DNA of 64,000 bases from Rhodospirillaceae bacterium. GTDB lineage: Bacteria > Pseudomonadota > Alphaproteobacteria > MPNO01 > UBA2964. The DNA is taken from positions 43,572-107,571 of the forward strand of contig PAPV01000012.1 in assembly GCA_002709075.1 (NCBI GenBank), given 5' to 3'. Positions within the stretch are counted from its first letter, which is position 1. Every line of letters starts with the position of its first letter. Positions 20,451 to 28,781 of the stretch are shown here, piece by piece. The notes under the pieces were generated by a model. It had not been told where the DNA came from, made no database searches, and worked only from the letters and a program-made list of their open reading frames with translations. The position numbers and the translations under genes are program-made.

Positions 20451-21595
20451 AAATAGGCGCGGTTTATGATCCGAGTGATATAACTCTCAGCCGCAAATTG
20501 CGGATGATAAGCTGGCCCTTGGTCTTGCTCTTGTGCGTACTTTCGGCAGTGGGTTTCGGTATGCTCTATTCTGCAGCTAATGCCAGCTGGACACCTTGGG
20601 CATTACGACAATTTGTACGTTTTGGAATTGGGTTGACTTTGCTGCTTACAATATCTTTGACGGACATTCGCATGTGGATGCGTTATGCATATTTTCTCTA
20701 CTTTTTGGCTCTTGCTCTGCTAATCGCTGTGGAACTAATGGGCGTAATTGGGATGGGAGCCCAGCGCTGGATAGATTTAAAAATTATAAGAATTCAGCCA
20801 TCAGAAATAATGAAAATTACTCTAGTGCTTGCACTTGCCCGTTATTTCCACGGTATTTCAGCGGAAGAAACAGGTCGGATTATTTGGTTACTATTTCCTG
20901 TTATGTTGGTAATGGCACCTTTGGCACTAGTTTTGCGTCAGCCTGACCTTGGAACTGCTGTGATGATGGGCATGTCCGCTCTGGCAGTTTTCTTTGTTGC
21001 TGGGGTTAGACTCTGGAAATTTGCGGTTGCTGGCGGGCTCACACTAGCTGCTTTGCCTGTAGCCTGGTCATTTTTGCATGAATATCAAAAAAGACGGGTT
21101 TTGACATTTTTAGATCCTGAGTCGGATCCCTTAGGTTCTGGTTATCATATTATTCAATCAAAGATTGCACTTGGTTCAGGTGGAATTTTTGGGAAGGGTT
21201 TCCTTGAAGGGACACAAAGTCATTTGAATTTTTTGCCAGAAAAGCAGACAGATTTTATATTTACCATGTTGGCAGAAGAATTTGGCATGGTTGGAGGTCT
21301 TGCTCTTCTTGCTTTATACATTCTTATTATAGCCTATGGCTTTGTTATTAGCTTGCGATTAAGAAACCAATTCTCCCGGCTAGCATCGATGGGTATTGTG
21401 AGTGTTTTTTTCTTTTACATGTTTATCAATATAGCGATGGTAATGGGCCTTGTCCCTATTGTTGGTGTACCACTGCCAATGGTGTCTTACGGCGGCACGT
21501 CAATGCTTTCATTGATGATTGGCTTTGGCATTATAATTTCCTCTAACGTACATCGTGATTTACAAATGGACCGTCGAGGCGAAAATATAATTTAA
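20447..21595 (+). CDS. rodA: SEDS peptidoglycan glycosyltransferase RodA
   Basis: RodA polymerises lipid II during elongation. The 382-aa protein has about ten membrane helices and the SEDS hallmarks. These are GAQRWIDLKIIRIQPSE, RQPDLGTA, GSGGIFGKGFLEGTQSHLNFLPEKQTDFIFTML... and VGVPLPMVSYGGTSM. It overlaps mrdA by 4 bp and ends the operon and the conserved core region. The LLM-type monooxygenase gene converges on it from downstream, with no clear terminator hairpin in the 126-bp gap. Confidence 0.96.
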   Translation: MKIGAVYDPSDITLSRKLRMISWPLVLLLCVLSAVGFGMLYSAANASWTPWALRQFVRFGIGLTLLLTISLTDIRMWMRYAYFLYFLALALLIAVELMGVIGMGAQRWIDLKIIRIQPSEIMKITLVLALARYFHGISAEETGRIIWLLFPVMLVMAPLALVLRQPDLGTAVMMGMSALAVFFVAGVRLWKFAVAGGLTLAALPVAWSFLHEYQKRRVLTFLDPESDPLGSGYHIIQSKIALGSGGIFGKGFLEGTQSHLNFLPEKQTDFIFTMLAEEFGMVGGLALLALYILIIAYGFVISLRLRNQFSRLASMGIVSVFFFYMFINIAMVMGLVPIVGVPLPMVSYGGTSMLSLMIGFGIIISSNVHRDLQMDRRGENII

Positions 21596-21721
21596 AAAAA
21601 ATGCTTAAATGAAATGATAGTACGACAATAGAAAAAACATTATCTTCAACTGAGTTTTTACGAATAATTTGTCCTTTTTGTTTATAAGAAAAGTTGTTTG
21701 TCCAGTTCCAACTCGTATCTT

Positions 21722-23080
21722 TTATTGAAAAAATTGATTTTTTGGTATTTGCAGTCCTAAATTCTCTCTAAGAGTTGTGCCCTCATATTCTTCACGAAAA
21801 AGACCCCTGTTCTGTAAGATTGGGATTAATTTGTCAACTAAATCATCAAGTCCTTGAGGTAGATATGGAAATTGTATTGTGAAGCCATCACAAGCTTCCG
21901 TCTCAAACCATTCTTGCATTTGATCCGCAATAAATTCTGGATGCCCCATAAGTGTCAGACTCGAGTGTCCGCCAATACGTTGGGCAATTTGGCGAACTGT
22001 TAATCCCTCCTCTTTTGCAATTCTAATTGCTTTGTGCCGGCTCGATTTTCCTGCATTTGTCTCAGGAATATTCGGTAAGGGTGCATCTGGATCAAACCTT
22101 GAAGCATCCGTTCCAAGCGCTATTGATAGAGATGCAATCGCACTCTCAAAATGCACGAGCGAGTCAAGAATTTCACGGCGTTCTTGTGCTTCCTCGGCTG
22201 TTTCACCAATTATTACCATACAGGCGGGGAGAATGTGCATCTGATTAGGTGTACGACCTATCTTTATCATACGACTTTTTAAGTCCGAATAAAATTCTCG
22301 CGCCTGATTGATTGTCGGCTGAGAAGTGAAAACCACTTCCGCTGTTTCAGCTGCTAATTGTCGACCGGCTTGAGAGGCACCAGCTTGAACAATAACCGGC
22401 CGGCCTTGAACAGGGCGAGCTATATTAAGAGGACCTTGTGATTTTAAATATTTTCCATCATGATTTAAAATATGCATTTTTTTGCTGTCAAAGAATTCCC
22501 CAGTTTTTTGGTTACGAATAAATGCATCGTCGGCCCAGCTGTCCCAAAGACCAATAACCACACTATAAAATTCGCGGGCACGCCGGTACCGTTCGTCATG
22601 TTCCATTTGCACGTCAATACCAAAATTTTTTGATGCGTCGGGGTTGGCAGTGGTTACAATATTCCAGCCGGATCGCCCTCCGCTTATATGATCGAGAGAT
22701 GCAAACCGTCTCGCAACATGATAAGGCATATCAAATGTAGTCGATGAAGTCGCGATAAGACCTATATTTTTGGTGACCATTGCTAGCGCTGAGAGAAGTG
22801 TCATCGGCTCGAAGGATGTTGGAGTTGCTGATCGCTTCAATGCCTCCATTGGCATATTTAGAACCGCCAAATGGTCCGCCATAAAGAATGTATCGAACCG
22901 GCCTTGTTCTAATTTCTTAATAAATTGAGTTATATGGTGTAAGTTAAAATTTGCATCAGCGTAACTGCCTGGGTATCTCCAGCCGCCTGTGTGTATAGTG
23001 GCTGGTCTCATAAATGCATTAAGGTGTAACTTACGTTTTTGAGTCATGCAAAATAATAACCCGTGCAGCGTATATGACAT
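21722..23080 (-). CDS. LLM-class flavin-dependent monooxygenase (NtaA/SnaA/DszA family)
   Basis: These enzymes are the oxygenase part of two-component FMNH2-dependent systems acting on amines, sulfur compounds or chelators. The 452-aa length fits the family. Typical segments include HLNAFMRPATIHTGGWRYPG, DTFFMADHLAVL and HISGGRSGWNIVTTANPDASKNFG. RPVIVQAGASQAGRQLAAETAEVVF follows. No flavin reductase is encoded in the window. The start at 23080 has AAGGG upstream. M12 would also give a typical family N-terminus. The substrate is unknown. Confidence 0.88.
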   Translation of the reverse strand: MSYTLHGLLFCMTQKRKLHLNAFMRPATIHTGGWRYPGSYADANFNLHHITQFIKKLEQGRFDTFFMADHLAVLNMPMEALKRSATPTSFEPMTLLSALAMVTKNIGLIATSSTTFDMPYHVARRFASLDHISGGRSGWNIVTTANPDASKNFGIDVQMEHDERYRRAREFYSVVIGLWDSWADDAFIRNQKTGEFFDSKKMHILNHDGKYLKSQGPLNIARPVQGRPVIVQAGASQAGRQLAAETAEVVFTSQPTINQAREFYSDLKSRMIKIGRTPNQMHILPACMVIIGETAEEAQERREILDSLVHFESAIASLSIALGTDASRFDPDAPLPNIPETNAGKSSRHKAIRIAKEEGLTVRQIAQRIGGHSSLTLMGHPEFIADQMQEWFETEACDGFTIQFPYLPQGLDDLVDKLIPILQNRGLFREEYEGTTLRENLGLQIPKNQFFQ

Positions 23081-23261
23081 ACCATAAACCCTTGATCACG
23101 CATAAAATTTTTACGTGACGAAGTAGTCATCTTAATTTTTATATTTCCCAAAAGAATAACACCTTAACTTGTAACTAACTCGCTTAAAGATAAAATTAAC
23201 TTATACATAGTAGAGTTATTTTTGAGAATAAATCGAAAAAAATTGACTGTCGGAGTTAAAT

Positions 23262-24446
23262 TCAATCTTTTACACGCATTCGAGAGACTGGACTAGCATT
23301 CATCAAGATCTGAAAAAACCCTGCTGTTATTCCGATAACAACAGCTATTTTCCATGCGAGATCATAGGTTCCAAATTCATCAACTAATAGTCCCGCGCCC
23401 CAAGCACCTACAAAAGAACCTGTTTGATGACAAAAAAATGCAATTCCCGTTAGAGTAGCCACATTTTGAAGACCAAATATTTGGGCTACCAGTCCTGTGA
23501 CTAGTGGCGCCACTCCAAGCCATAGGAGACCCATTACAGATGCAAAAATAAGTGTGGTTGTCGTCGTTGCGGGTATTAAAAAATAAACGATAATGAAAAA
23601 TGATCGCAATATATACACAATCCCTAGTAGTACCTGTTTTGGAAATTTACTTCCTAACCACCCGAGTAGATAACAACCAATTGCATTAAATCCTCCAATT
23701 AACCCCAGCGCTTGTGCGCTTAAATTTGGTGTTTGTCCGCATAACTCCAAATAGGCGGGAAGATGCGCAGCGATAAATATTAACTGCAATCCGCAAACAA
23801 AATAAGCTACAGACATGGTCACATAGCCTTTGTGATGCCATGCCTCCGATAGAACCTCTTTTATGCGTATCTCAAACTCCAATGTCACCTGGGCGGTCGG
23901 TTTACCTAATGTATTTTTACCTGTTGAGTCTCCAGCACCAGCCACAAAACAGGCTGGCAACATTACAGCACACATACCGATAAAGCCAACCATCGCTATT
24001 ATCCAACCACCGTTTGAAATCAAACCTTGTGCTAATGGTGCCGCAATGAAAGTTCCAATTGATCCAAATGCTGAAATAGTGCCAAGAGTTATACTGCGTT
24101 TAGCCGTCGAAACGGCTCTTGCCGCGGCGGCAAGTGCAAGGCTCAGTCCGGTACAAGCGAGGGCAAGGCCGACCAGTATGCCAAGCCCAATCCAGAGTGC
24201 AATCGGGTTGGTTGCTATGATTGTAAGAGCAAGGCCGGCGGCATAAAGAATTGAACCGAGAACTGTTAGAAATCGACATCCAATTCTATCGGCTACAATT
24301 CCAATAAGGGGCTGGCTGACACCCCAGACAAGATTCTGTAAAGCAATTGCGAGAGTAAAATCTGCTATCGACAGACCAAGGTCTTGCGTTACCGGATTAA
24401 CAAACAACCCGAAGCTTTGTCGCATCCCCATACTCATTGTAAGCAT
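23262..24446 (-). CDS. MFS transporter
   Basis: This major facilitator permease resembles the oxalate/formate- and monocarboxylate-type branch (MGMRQSFGLFVNPVTQDLG, then GIVADRIGCRFLTVLGS). About twelve helices are visible across 394 aa. Homology clearly extends upstream of the first ATG: the open frame reads TISVLIGASVMLTMSMGM, most of helix 1. No ATG, GTG or TTG lies between the upstream TGA and that ATG that fits a Shine-Dalgarno. A GAGGT at 24535-24531 instead sits just before ATT at 24527 (see findings). The substrate is not known. Confidence 0.82.
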   Translation of the reverse strand: MLTMSMGMRQSFGLFVNPVTQDLGLSIADFTLAIALQNLVWGVSQPLIGIVADRIGCRFLTVLGSILYAAGLALTIIATNPIALWIGLGILVGLALACTGLSLALAAAARAVSTAKRSITLGTISAFGSIGTFIAAPLAQGLISNGGWIIAMVGFIGMCAVMLPACFVAGAGDSTGKNTLGKPTAQVTLEFEIRIKEVLSEAWHHKGYVTMSVAYFVCGLQLIFIAAHLPAYLELCGQTPNLSAQALGLIGGFNAIGCYLLGWLGSKFPKQVLLGIVYILRSFFIIVYFLIPATTTTTLIFASVMGLLWLGVAPLVTGLVAQIFGLQNVATLTGIAFFCHQTGSFVGAWGAGLLVDEFGTYDLAWKIAVVIGITAGFFQILMNASPVSRMRVKD

Positions 24447-24728
24447 TACGCTAGCACCAATAAGTACAGAAATAGTTTGGGCGTTAGTGTAATCTGGGTG
24501 TTTTAAGTTTGATGGAAAAATTATAATTTTACCTCACAGTAAAAGTTTTTTAAATCTTTAAACCAGCTTTGAAATTCGGACAAAATACTCCTGAATTAAA
24601 TCATAATTTGCTTCAAATTGCATAAAGACATTTAAACCAAAGGAATTATTATCTCGTATTTTTGATATGCAAATAGTTTCATAATAATATCAATTTTCAG
24701 ACTTAAAGAAATTAAGCATATTGAAAAA

Positions 24729-26087
24729 CTAAAATTCCATTATGGATATTAGCGGACGTAAATCGACAGCATCTCTCATTTTTACCCATTCTTCAATTAT
24801 TTCATTGCAGTGATCTGCTCCGATTACTGGTTTTCCAAGCGATTGGAATTTATTGAAAACATCTTTTTCACTCATGGGGTTCAGGGGATGTCCAATTGGA
24901 TCAAAACTTTCAGCATTGTGTATTGTGCCATCTTTCATTTTTATGGATACACGAACAATTAAATGCCCTGACATCATTGCTTCTATATTTTTATCAACGG
25001 TGGCTTTTATTTTTTTCATTAGAGGTCGTATTGAGGGATCGTTTACTGGTTCTTCTTCAAAAGATGAGATATTTAACGGTCCATCTACCAAAGTGCGGGC
25101 AAAAATATATGGCATGGAGTGATCCGCGGTTTCGCGTGTTTTCGGATTCCATTTTTCTGTTTCCATTGCAAGTTCGCGTTTTCCAACAGAATCGCAAAAT
25201 ATTTCAATTTCTTCAATACAATTAAATTTTTCTGGAGGGATTTGGTTTCGAAGACTCAAGGCAGCCCACACGACTGGTTGACCGTTTGCCTCAATTGGCC
25301 AATATTTTATAAGCACTTCCCTAAGACGTGTTGGGCCACCTTGATTAGGAAAAGGGGTTATATTAAATGGTCCAGTAATATTTTCAAATAAACCGGAACG
25401 TCCCTCAAAAGTATTTTCCGGTCCTGGCATCCCTTCGGCAGCTAACATAGCTGCAAAAACACCGTTACGTCCGGCAAAGGGTGTAGCAACATTTTTCCAA
25501 GCATTTAATTCACCGGTACGTGAAACAAGCAGAGGTATAGTCGAACTTGCCGTTATTCCAATGGCACTGGCGGTCTGCTCAAAGTTTAGGTTTAAGAGAT
25601 AACTCATTGCAGCCGCGGTTGAAATAGCTACTGCAAAACCTTGATCCCACCCATGCTGTCGCATTTGAGATGCTTCAGCAAGCCGGATAAAAGTCTCATA
25701 TGTAATGAATGCTGAGGTTAAAAATCTTTGCCCATCCATTTTTATTGCGCCAGCCAATGCCAACGGCCAACCCAACCCATCCGAAGGATGGCCTCCTGGG
25801 AACCTATCATTAAAATCATAATTTCTGATCATGCAGCTGTTTAAAAAGCCAGCTAAATCAAGTGAATATTCTTTATTATTAAATAGTGTTCGTCCGGTAT
25901 ATTTTCCTGGTGTCTCGCCACCTGCTATTTTCCGTATTATTTTGGCAGGAAGAGAGTTCTTGGCTCTGATTGCACATCCTAGCGCATCTATAATGTGATT
26001 GATTGCTAGAGTGATATCATCCCCCCCAAAATGGTCATATGTAATTTCTGTTGCAAAATGGGCAACTTGTTTTGTTATATTGTCCAT
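24729..26087 (-). CDS. MmgE/PrpD family protein
   Basis: The family includes 2-methylcitrate dehydratase, iminodisuccinate epimerase and cis-aconitate decarboxylase. The 452-aa length is normal. Recognisable pieces are NHIIDALGCAIRAKNSLPA near residue 30, RNYDFNDRFPGGHPSDGLGWPLALAGA near residue 85 and the C-terminal HPLNPMSEKDVFNKFQSLG. The substrate cannot be decided from sequence. It lies with the MFS and LLM monooxygenase genes on the same strand, possibly as one catabolic unit. Confidence 0.85.
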   Translation of the reverse strand: MDNITKQVAHFATEITYDHFGGDDITLAINHIIDALGCAIRAKNSLPAKIIRKIAGGETPGKYTGRTLFNNKEYSLDLAGFLNSCMIRNYDFNDRFPGGHPSDGLGWPLALAGAIKMDGQRFLTSAFITYETFIRLAEASQMRQHGWDQGFAVAISTAAAMSYLLNLNFEQTASAIGITASSTIPLLVSRTGELNAWKNVATPFAGRNGVFAAMLAAEGMPGPENTFEGRSGLFENITGPFNITPFPNQGGPTRLREVLIKYWPIEANGQPVVWAALSLRNQIPPEKFNCIEEIEIFCDSVGKRELAMETEKWNPKTRETADHSMPYIFARTLVDGPLNISSFEEEPVNDPSIRPLMKKIKATVDKNIEAMMSGHLIVRVSIKMKDGTIHNAESFDPIGHPLNPMSEKDVFNKFQSLGKPVIGADHCNEIIEEWVKMRDAVDLRPLISIMEF

Positions 26088-26187
26088 ACGATACCCCTTG
26101 CAGAATTACACAATTTGTACCCACTTAAATCACAAGCCGAAAGTTTATCCAAAAAAAGTATAAAAATTAAATGTGCTTTTTTTCAAT

Positions 26188-26570
26188 CTAAAAACTTGAT
26201 GTTTTTGTCTCGTACTCTGCCGCCATAGTTAATTCTAATAATTCATAATCGTCTGAGTAGTACATTGTGCTGTGTTTAATTCTAGTTGGGGAATTTAGCA
26301 GTTCCCTGCAAAAAAACTTAGCGTACCCGCAATTCTCGAACCAGGCTCGCGACTCTCCCTTCGGGATCACAACTATTTGGAACTCCCACCATAATGATGT
26401 AGATCACTGCCTTCTGGCGGGCGTTCCTTGGTTGTAAGAAATATCTGTGTATGGATTTTGTCCATCGTTTCTTCAGTCTTATCCAGTTTCCTATATTTAC
26501 GATAAATTCCCAAATCCTGTATTTTTATTGAAGTGTCGACAGCGTAATTTGTCATAAATCCAGAATGCAT
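26188..26570 (-). pseudogene. unidentified gene split between two frames
   Basis: Two minus-strand ORFs, 26570-26373 and a second frame ending at 26188, follow each other and overlap by about 30 bp at GGTGGGAGTTCC. Both translate to protein-like sequence. The first ends TTKERPPEGSDLHHYGG, and the second continues FQIVVIPKGESRAWFENCGYAKFFCRELL. Joining them by one frameshift near 26385 gives one protein of about 125 residues. I do not recognise the family. It could also be two chance ORFs. The rest of the 26088-26716 gap holds nothing I can identify. Confidence 0.35.
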
Positions 26571-26716
26571 CTTTCTGTAAACTATTTTTATTCTTCTCCC
26601 ATATTTAAATGATTGTTTTTTCCGTTTGTCAGTCTGACTAAGAAAACGTAGTCTAGTATTTTCGATGATGGATAAATTGTTTAAAGTTGATAACAGAATA
26701 ACTAGGGAGAAGTCTA

Positions 26717-27784
26717 TTGGACCCGTTTATTCATACGGGATTTTCTAGTCGTGTCGTACACGGCGCAGGGTCAGTGCAGGAATTAAAAAATGAGGTTGCC
26801 GCACTTGGAGTAAAAAGGGTTATGTTCTGCTGTACAAAAGGTCGAGTGCCCGTTGTAGAACAAATCGCCGGCTCACTTGGAAACAAATTGGTTGGGATAT
26901 GTTCAGAAGCAAGAATTTTTGTTCCTATCTCTGCTGTTGAAAAAGGGAGGTCTGAAGCAACAAGGCTCAACGCTGATTGTCTGGTTTCTTACGGTGGTGG
27001 TACCGCAGTAGGTTTGGCTAAAGCTATTGCTCTACAGCACAACATTCCGATAATTGCGATTATAACTACCTATTCTGGTTCGGAAACGACGCATATGCAG
27101 GGAATTATTAATCATGATGGTGTAAGGAAAAATCATGCTGATCTTAGAATGTTGCCCAAGACCTTAATTTATGACCCCGAACTTTCGTTAGATTTGCCGC
27201 GAGACATTTCTATTGCTAGTGGTTTTAATGCAATAGCACATGCAATAAGTTCATTTTTAGGACGATTTTCAAATCCAATTTCCGAAATGTTTGCGGAGGC
27301 GGGTATTCGAGAAATGTCCAAATGTTTGCAACAGATTGCTGCAGATCCGTATGATGTGGATGCGAGAGGCAAAGCTCTCTTCGGTGCTTGGTTATGTGGA
27401 ACAACCCTCATATCAGCTGGTACAACTTTACACCATAAAATGGTGCACGTTCTAGGGGGTGGTTGGGATCTCCCACACGGGCCAACGCATGGCATTATGT
27501 TACCTCATTCTACGGCGTATGTTAGGTCTGCTCAACCCAATCAATTGAAGAAAATTGCACATGCGCTCGGTGATGAAGCTAATGATGCAGCCCAATTACT
27601 CCACGTTTTGTTGAAAGAATGCGGAGTTCCTCAAGGGCTTAAACAACTAAACCTTGACCGAGAAGCACTGGACGAAGCAACGAACAGAATTATGCAAGAA
27701 CCATATTATTGTGCTCGTGAGTATGATCGTCGTGAGATTCGGGACCGCCTCGAAGATGCATGGGGAGGCATCCCTCCTAGATAA
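26717..27784 (+). CDS. maleylacetate reductase, iron-type alcohol dehydrogenase family
   Basis: Maleylacetate reductase reduces maleylacetate to 3-oxoadipate with NAD(P)H at the end of hydroxyquinol and chloroaromatic pathways. The 355-aa protein has the family N-terminus (RVVHGAGSVQEL) and the nucleotide site SYGGGTAVGLAKAIAL. TTYSGSETTHMQGI follows. Metal-site segments are GFNAIAHAISS and HHKMVHVLGGGWDLPHGPTHGIMLPH. The start is TTG with AGGGAGA upstream. It is transcribed alone, beside degraded genes. Assignment within the Fe-ADH family is good but not certain. Confidence 0.85.
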   Translation: MDPFIHTGFSSRVVHGAGSVQELKNEVAALGVKRVMFCCTKGRVPVVEQIAGSLGNKLVGICSEARIFVPISAVEKGRSEATRLNADCLVSYGGGTAVGLAKAIALQHNIPIIAIITTYSGSETTHMQGIINHDGVRKNHADLRMLPKTLIYDPELSLDLPRDISIASGFNAIAHAISSFLGRFSNPISEMFAEAGIREMSKCLQQIAADPYDVDARGKALFGAWLCGTTLISAGTTLHHKMVHVLGGGWDLPHGPTHGIMLPHSTAYVRSAQPNQLKKIAHALGDEANDAAQLLHVLLKECGVPQGLKQLNLDREALDEATNRIMQEPYYCAREYDRREIRDRLEDAWGGIPPR

Positions 27785-27990
27785 CTTTACGTTAGCTGCT
27801 AAAGCAAGTCTAACCAGATTGATCTATTTAAATATGAGGACTTTTATGAATCACAATCATGCGAGAAGAAGGAAGAAACTGAACCGGTATTTGTAACTTG
27901 TTTATTCAATACAAATACATGTAATTATCTTCTTCCAGCGCGACCAAACAATTTTCATCGAAAATTAATTTTGTTAAGCTTCCTTCTCTA

Positions 27991-28245
27991 TTATTTCTTG
28001 TATTCGGCAGCCTCCTCCGAACCAGATGTGGAGCTACCTTTAGTGTAGGAGTGAGCGCCCGTTCCTGCGAGTTCGCCATTTTTTACTATAAGATATTCAT
28101 CACGTATATTTCTTCCACTCAAGAAACATTCAAGAATTTCTCTAACTCCGTCCGCATATCTCGCTTGTGCAGATAGACTTGTCCCTGAAGTATGGGGGGT
28201 CATTCCATGATTGGCCATGCTTCGCCAAATGTGGTCATTTGGAGC
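27991..28245 (-). pseudogene. C-terminal fragment of NAD-dependent formate dehydrogenase
   Basis: The minus strand encodes APNDHIWRSMANHGMTPH followed by SGTSLSAQARYADGVREILEC, then RDEYLIV and AGTGAHSYTKG, and ends SEEAAEYKK. This is the highly conserved C-terminus of D-specific NAD-formate dehydrogenase, including the catalytic-histidine region before the SGTSLSAQ stretch. About 80% of the gene (roughly 320 residues) is missing upstream; homology stops at about 28245, where the HPP fragment begins on the other strand. No start or cofactor domain remains, so it cannot be an active enzyme. Confidence 0.85.
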
Positions 28246-28591
28246 TTCTGTTTTTCTTCTACTGGCTGTTCCACATTCTCCATTTTCTCAGCCGAGAAAC
28301 CTTTTAATTGGTCACTTAATAGCTTCATTAATCGGTTTGATTTGCTTTAATTTTATTTCAAATGAGATTTTTGCTTTAACTGTTTCGATGTGTATTGTAA
28401 TTGCAGCAATGCAAATTTTGGATGTTTCACATCCTCCCGCAGCATCAAATCCAATTATTATTTTTCTGTCTTCACCTGATTGGGTGTTTATTCTTATGCC
28501 GACCCTTGTGGGAGCTTTTTTTCTCGTAATTTGTGCATATTGTTTTCATAGGTGGATTTCAAAAAGTACATATCCTGTGGTTAATGCTTAA
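28211..28591 (+). pseudogene. 5'-truncated HPP-family membrane protein
   Basis: The plus-strand ORF (126 aa) aligns with the HPP domain from SFGASVFLLLAVPHSPFSQPRNLLIGHL, through the HPPAAS motif, to the last helix. The N-terminal helix or helices normally preceding 'FGAS' are absent, because sequence before about 28230 is formate dehydrogenase coding DNA on the other strand. An ATG happens to exist at 28211, so a shortened protein could be translated, but it would lack the first membrane segment. HPP proteins have been linked to nitrite transport; no such role can be claimed here. Confidence 0.7.
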
Positions 28592-28781
28592 CAGTCATTT
28601 GTGATTAGTTAAAATGTATCGCATCAAAAAAATTACAAATACAAGAGCCTCCCAAATATATTATACTAATTTATTACTCTAGGGATTTGGCTATATGCCA
28701 TTGCTATATAGAAAAATTAAATGCATTTTCACATCAGTTTGACTGTAATTTTTACGGCTTTAGCTTTAATGGGAGGTTTAT

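Noticed and set aside
26290-26400. tRNA-like piece (GGTTCGAG on the minus strand, CCCACCA on the plus strand)
   Set aside because: No T-stem pairs around TTCGAGA, no acceptor stem closes, and the two cues are on opposite strands; the protein-like translation explains it better.
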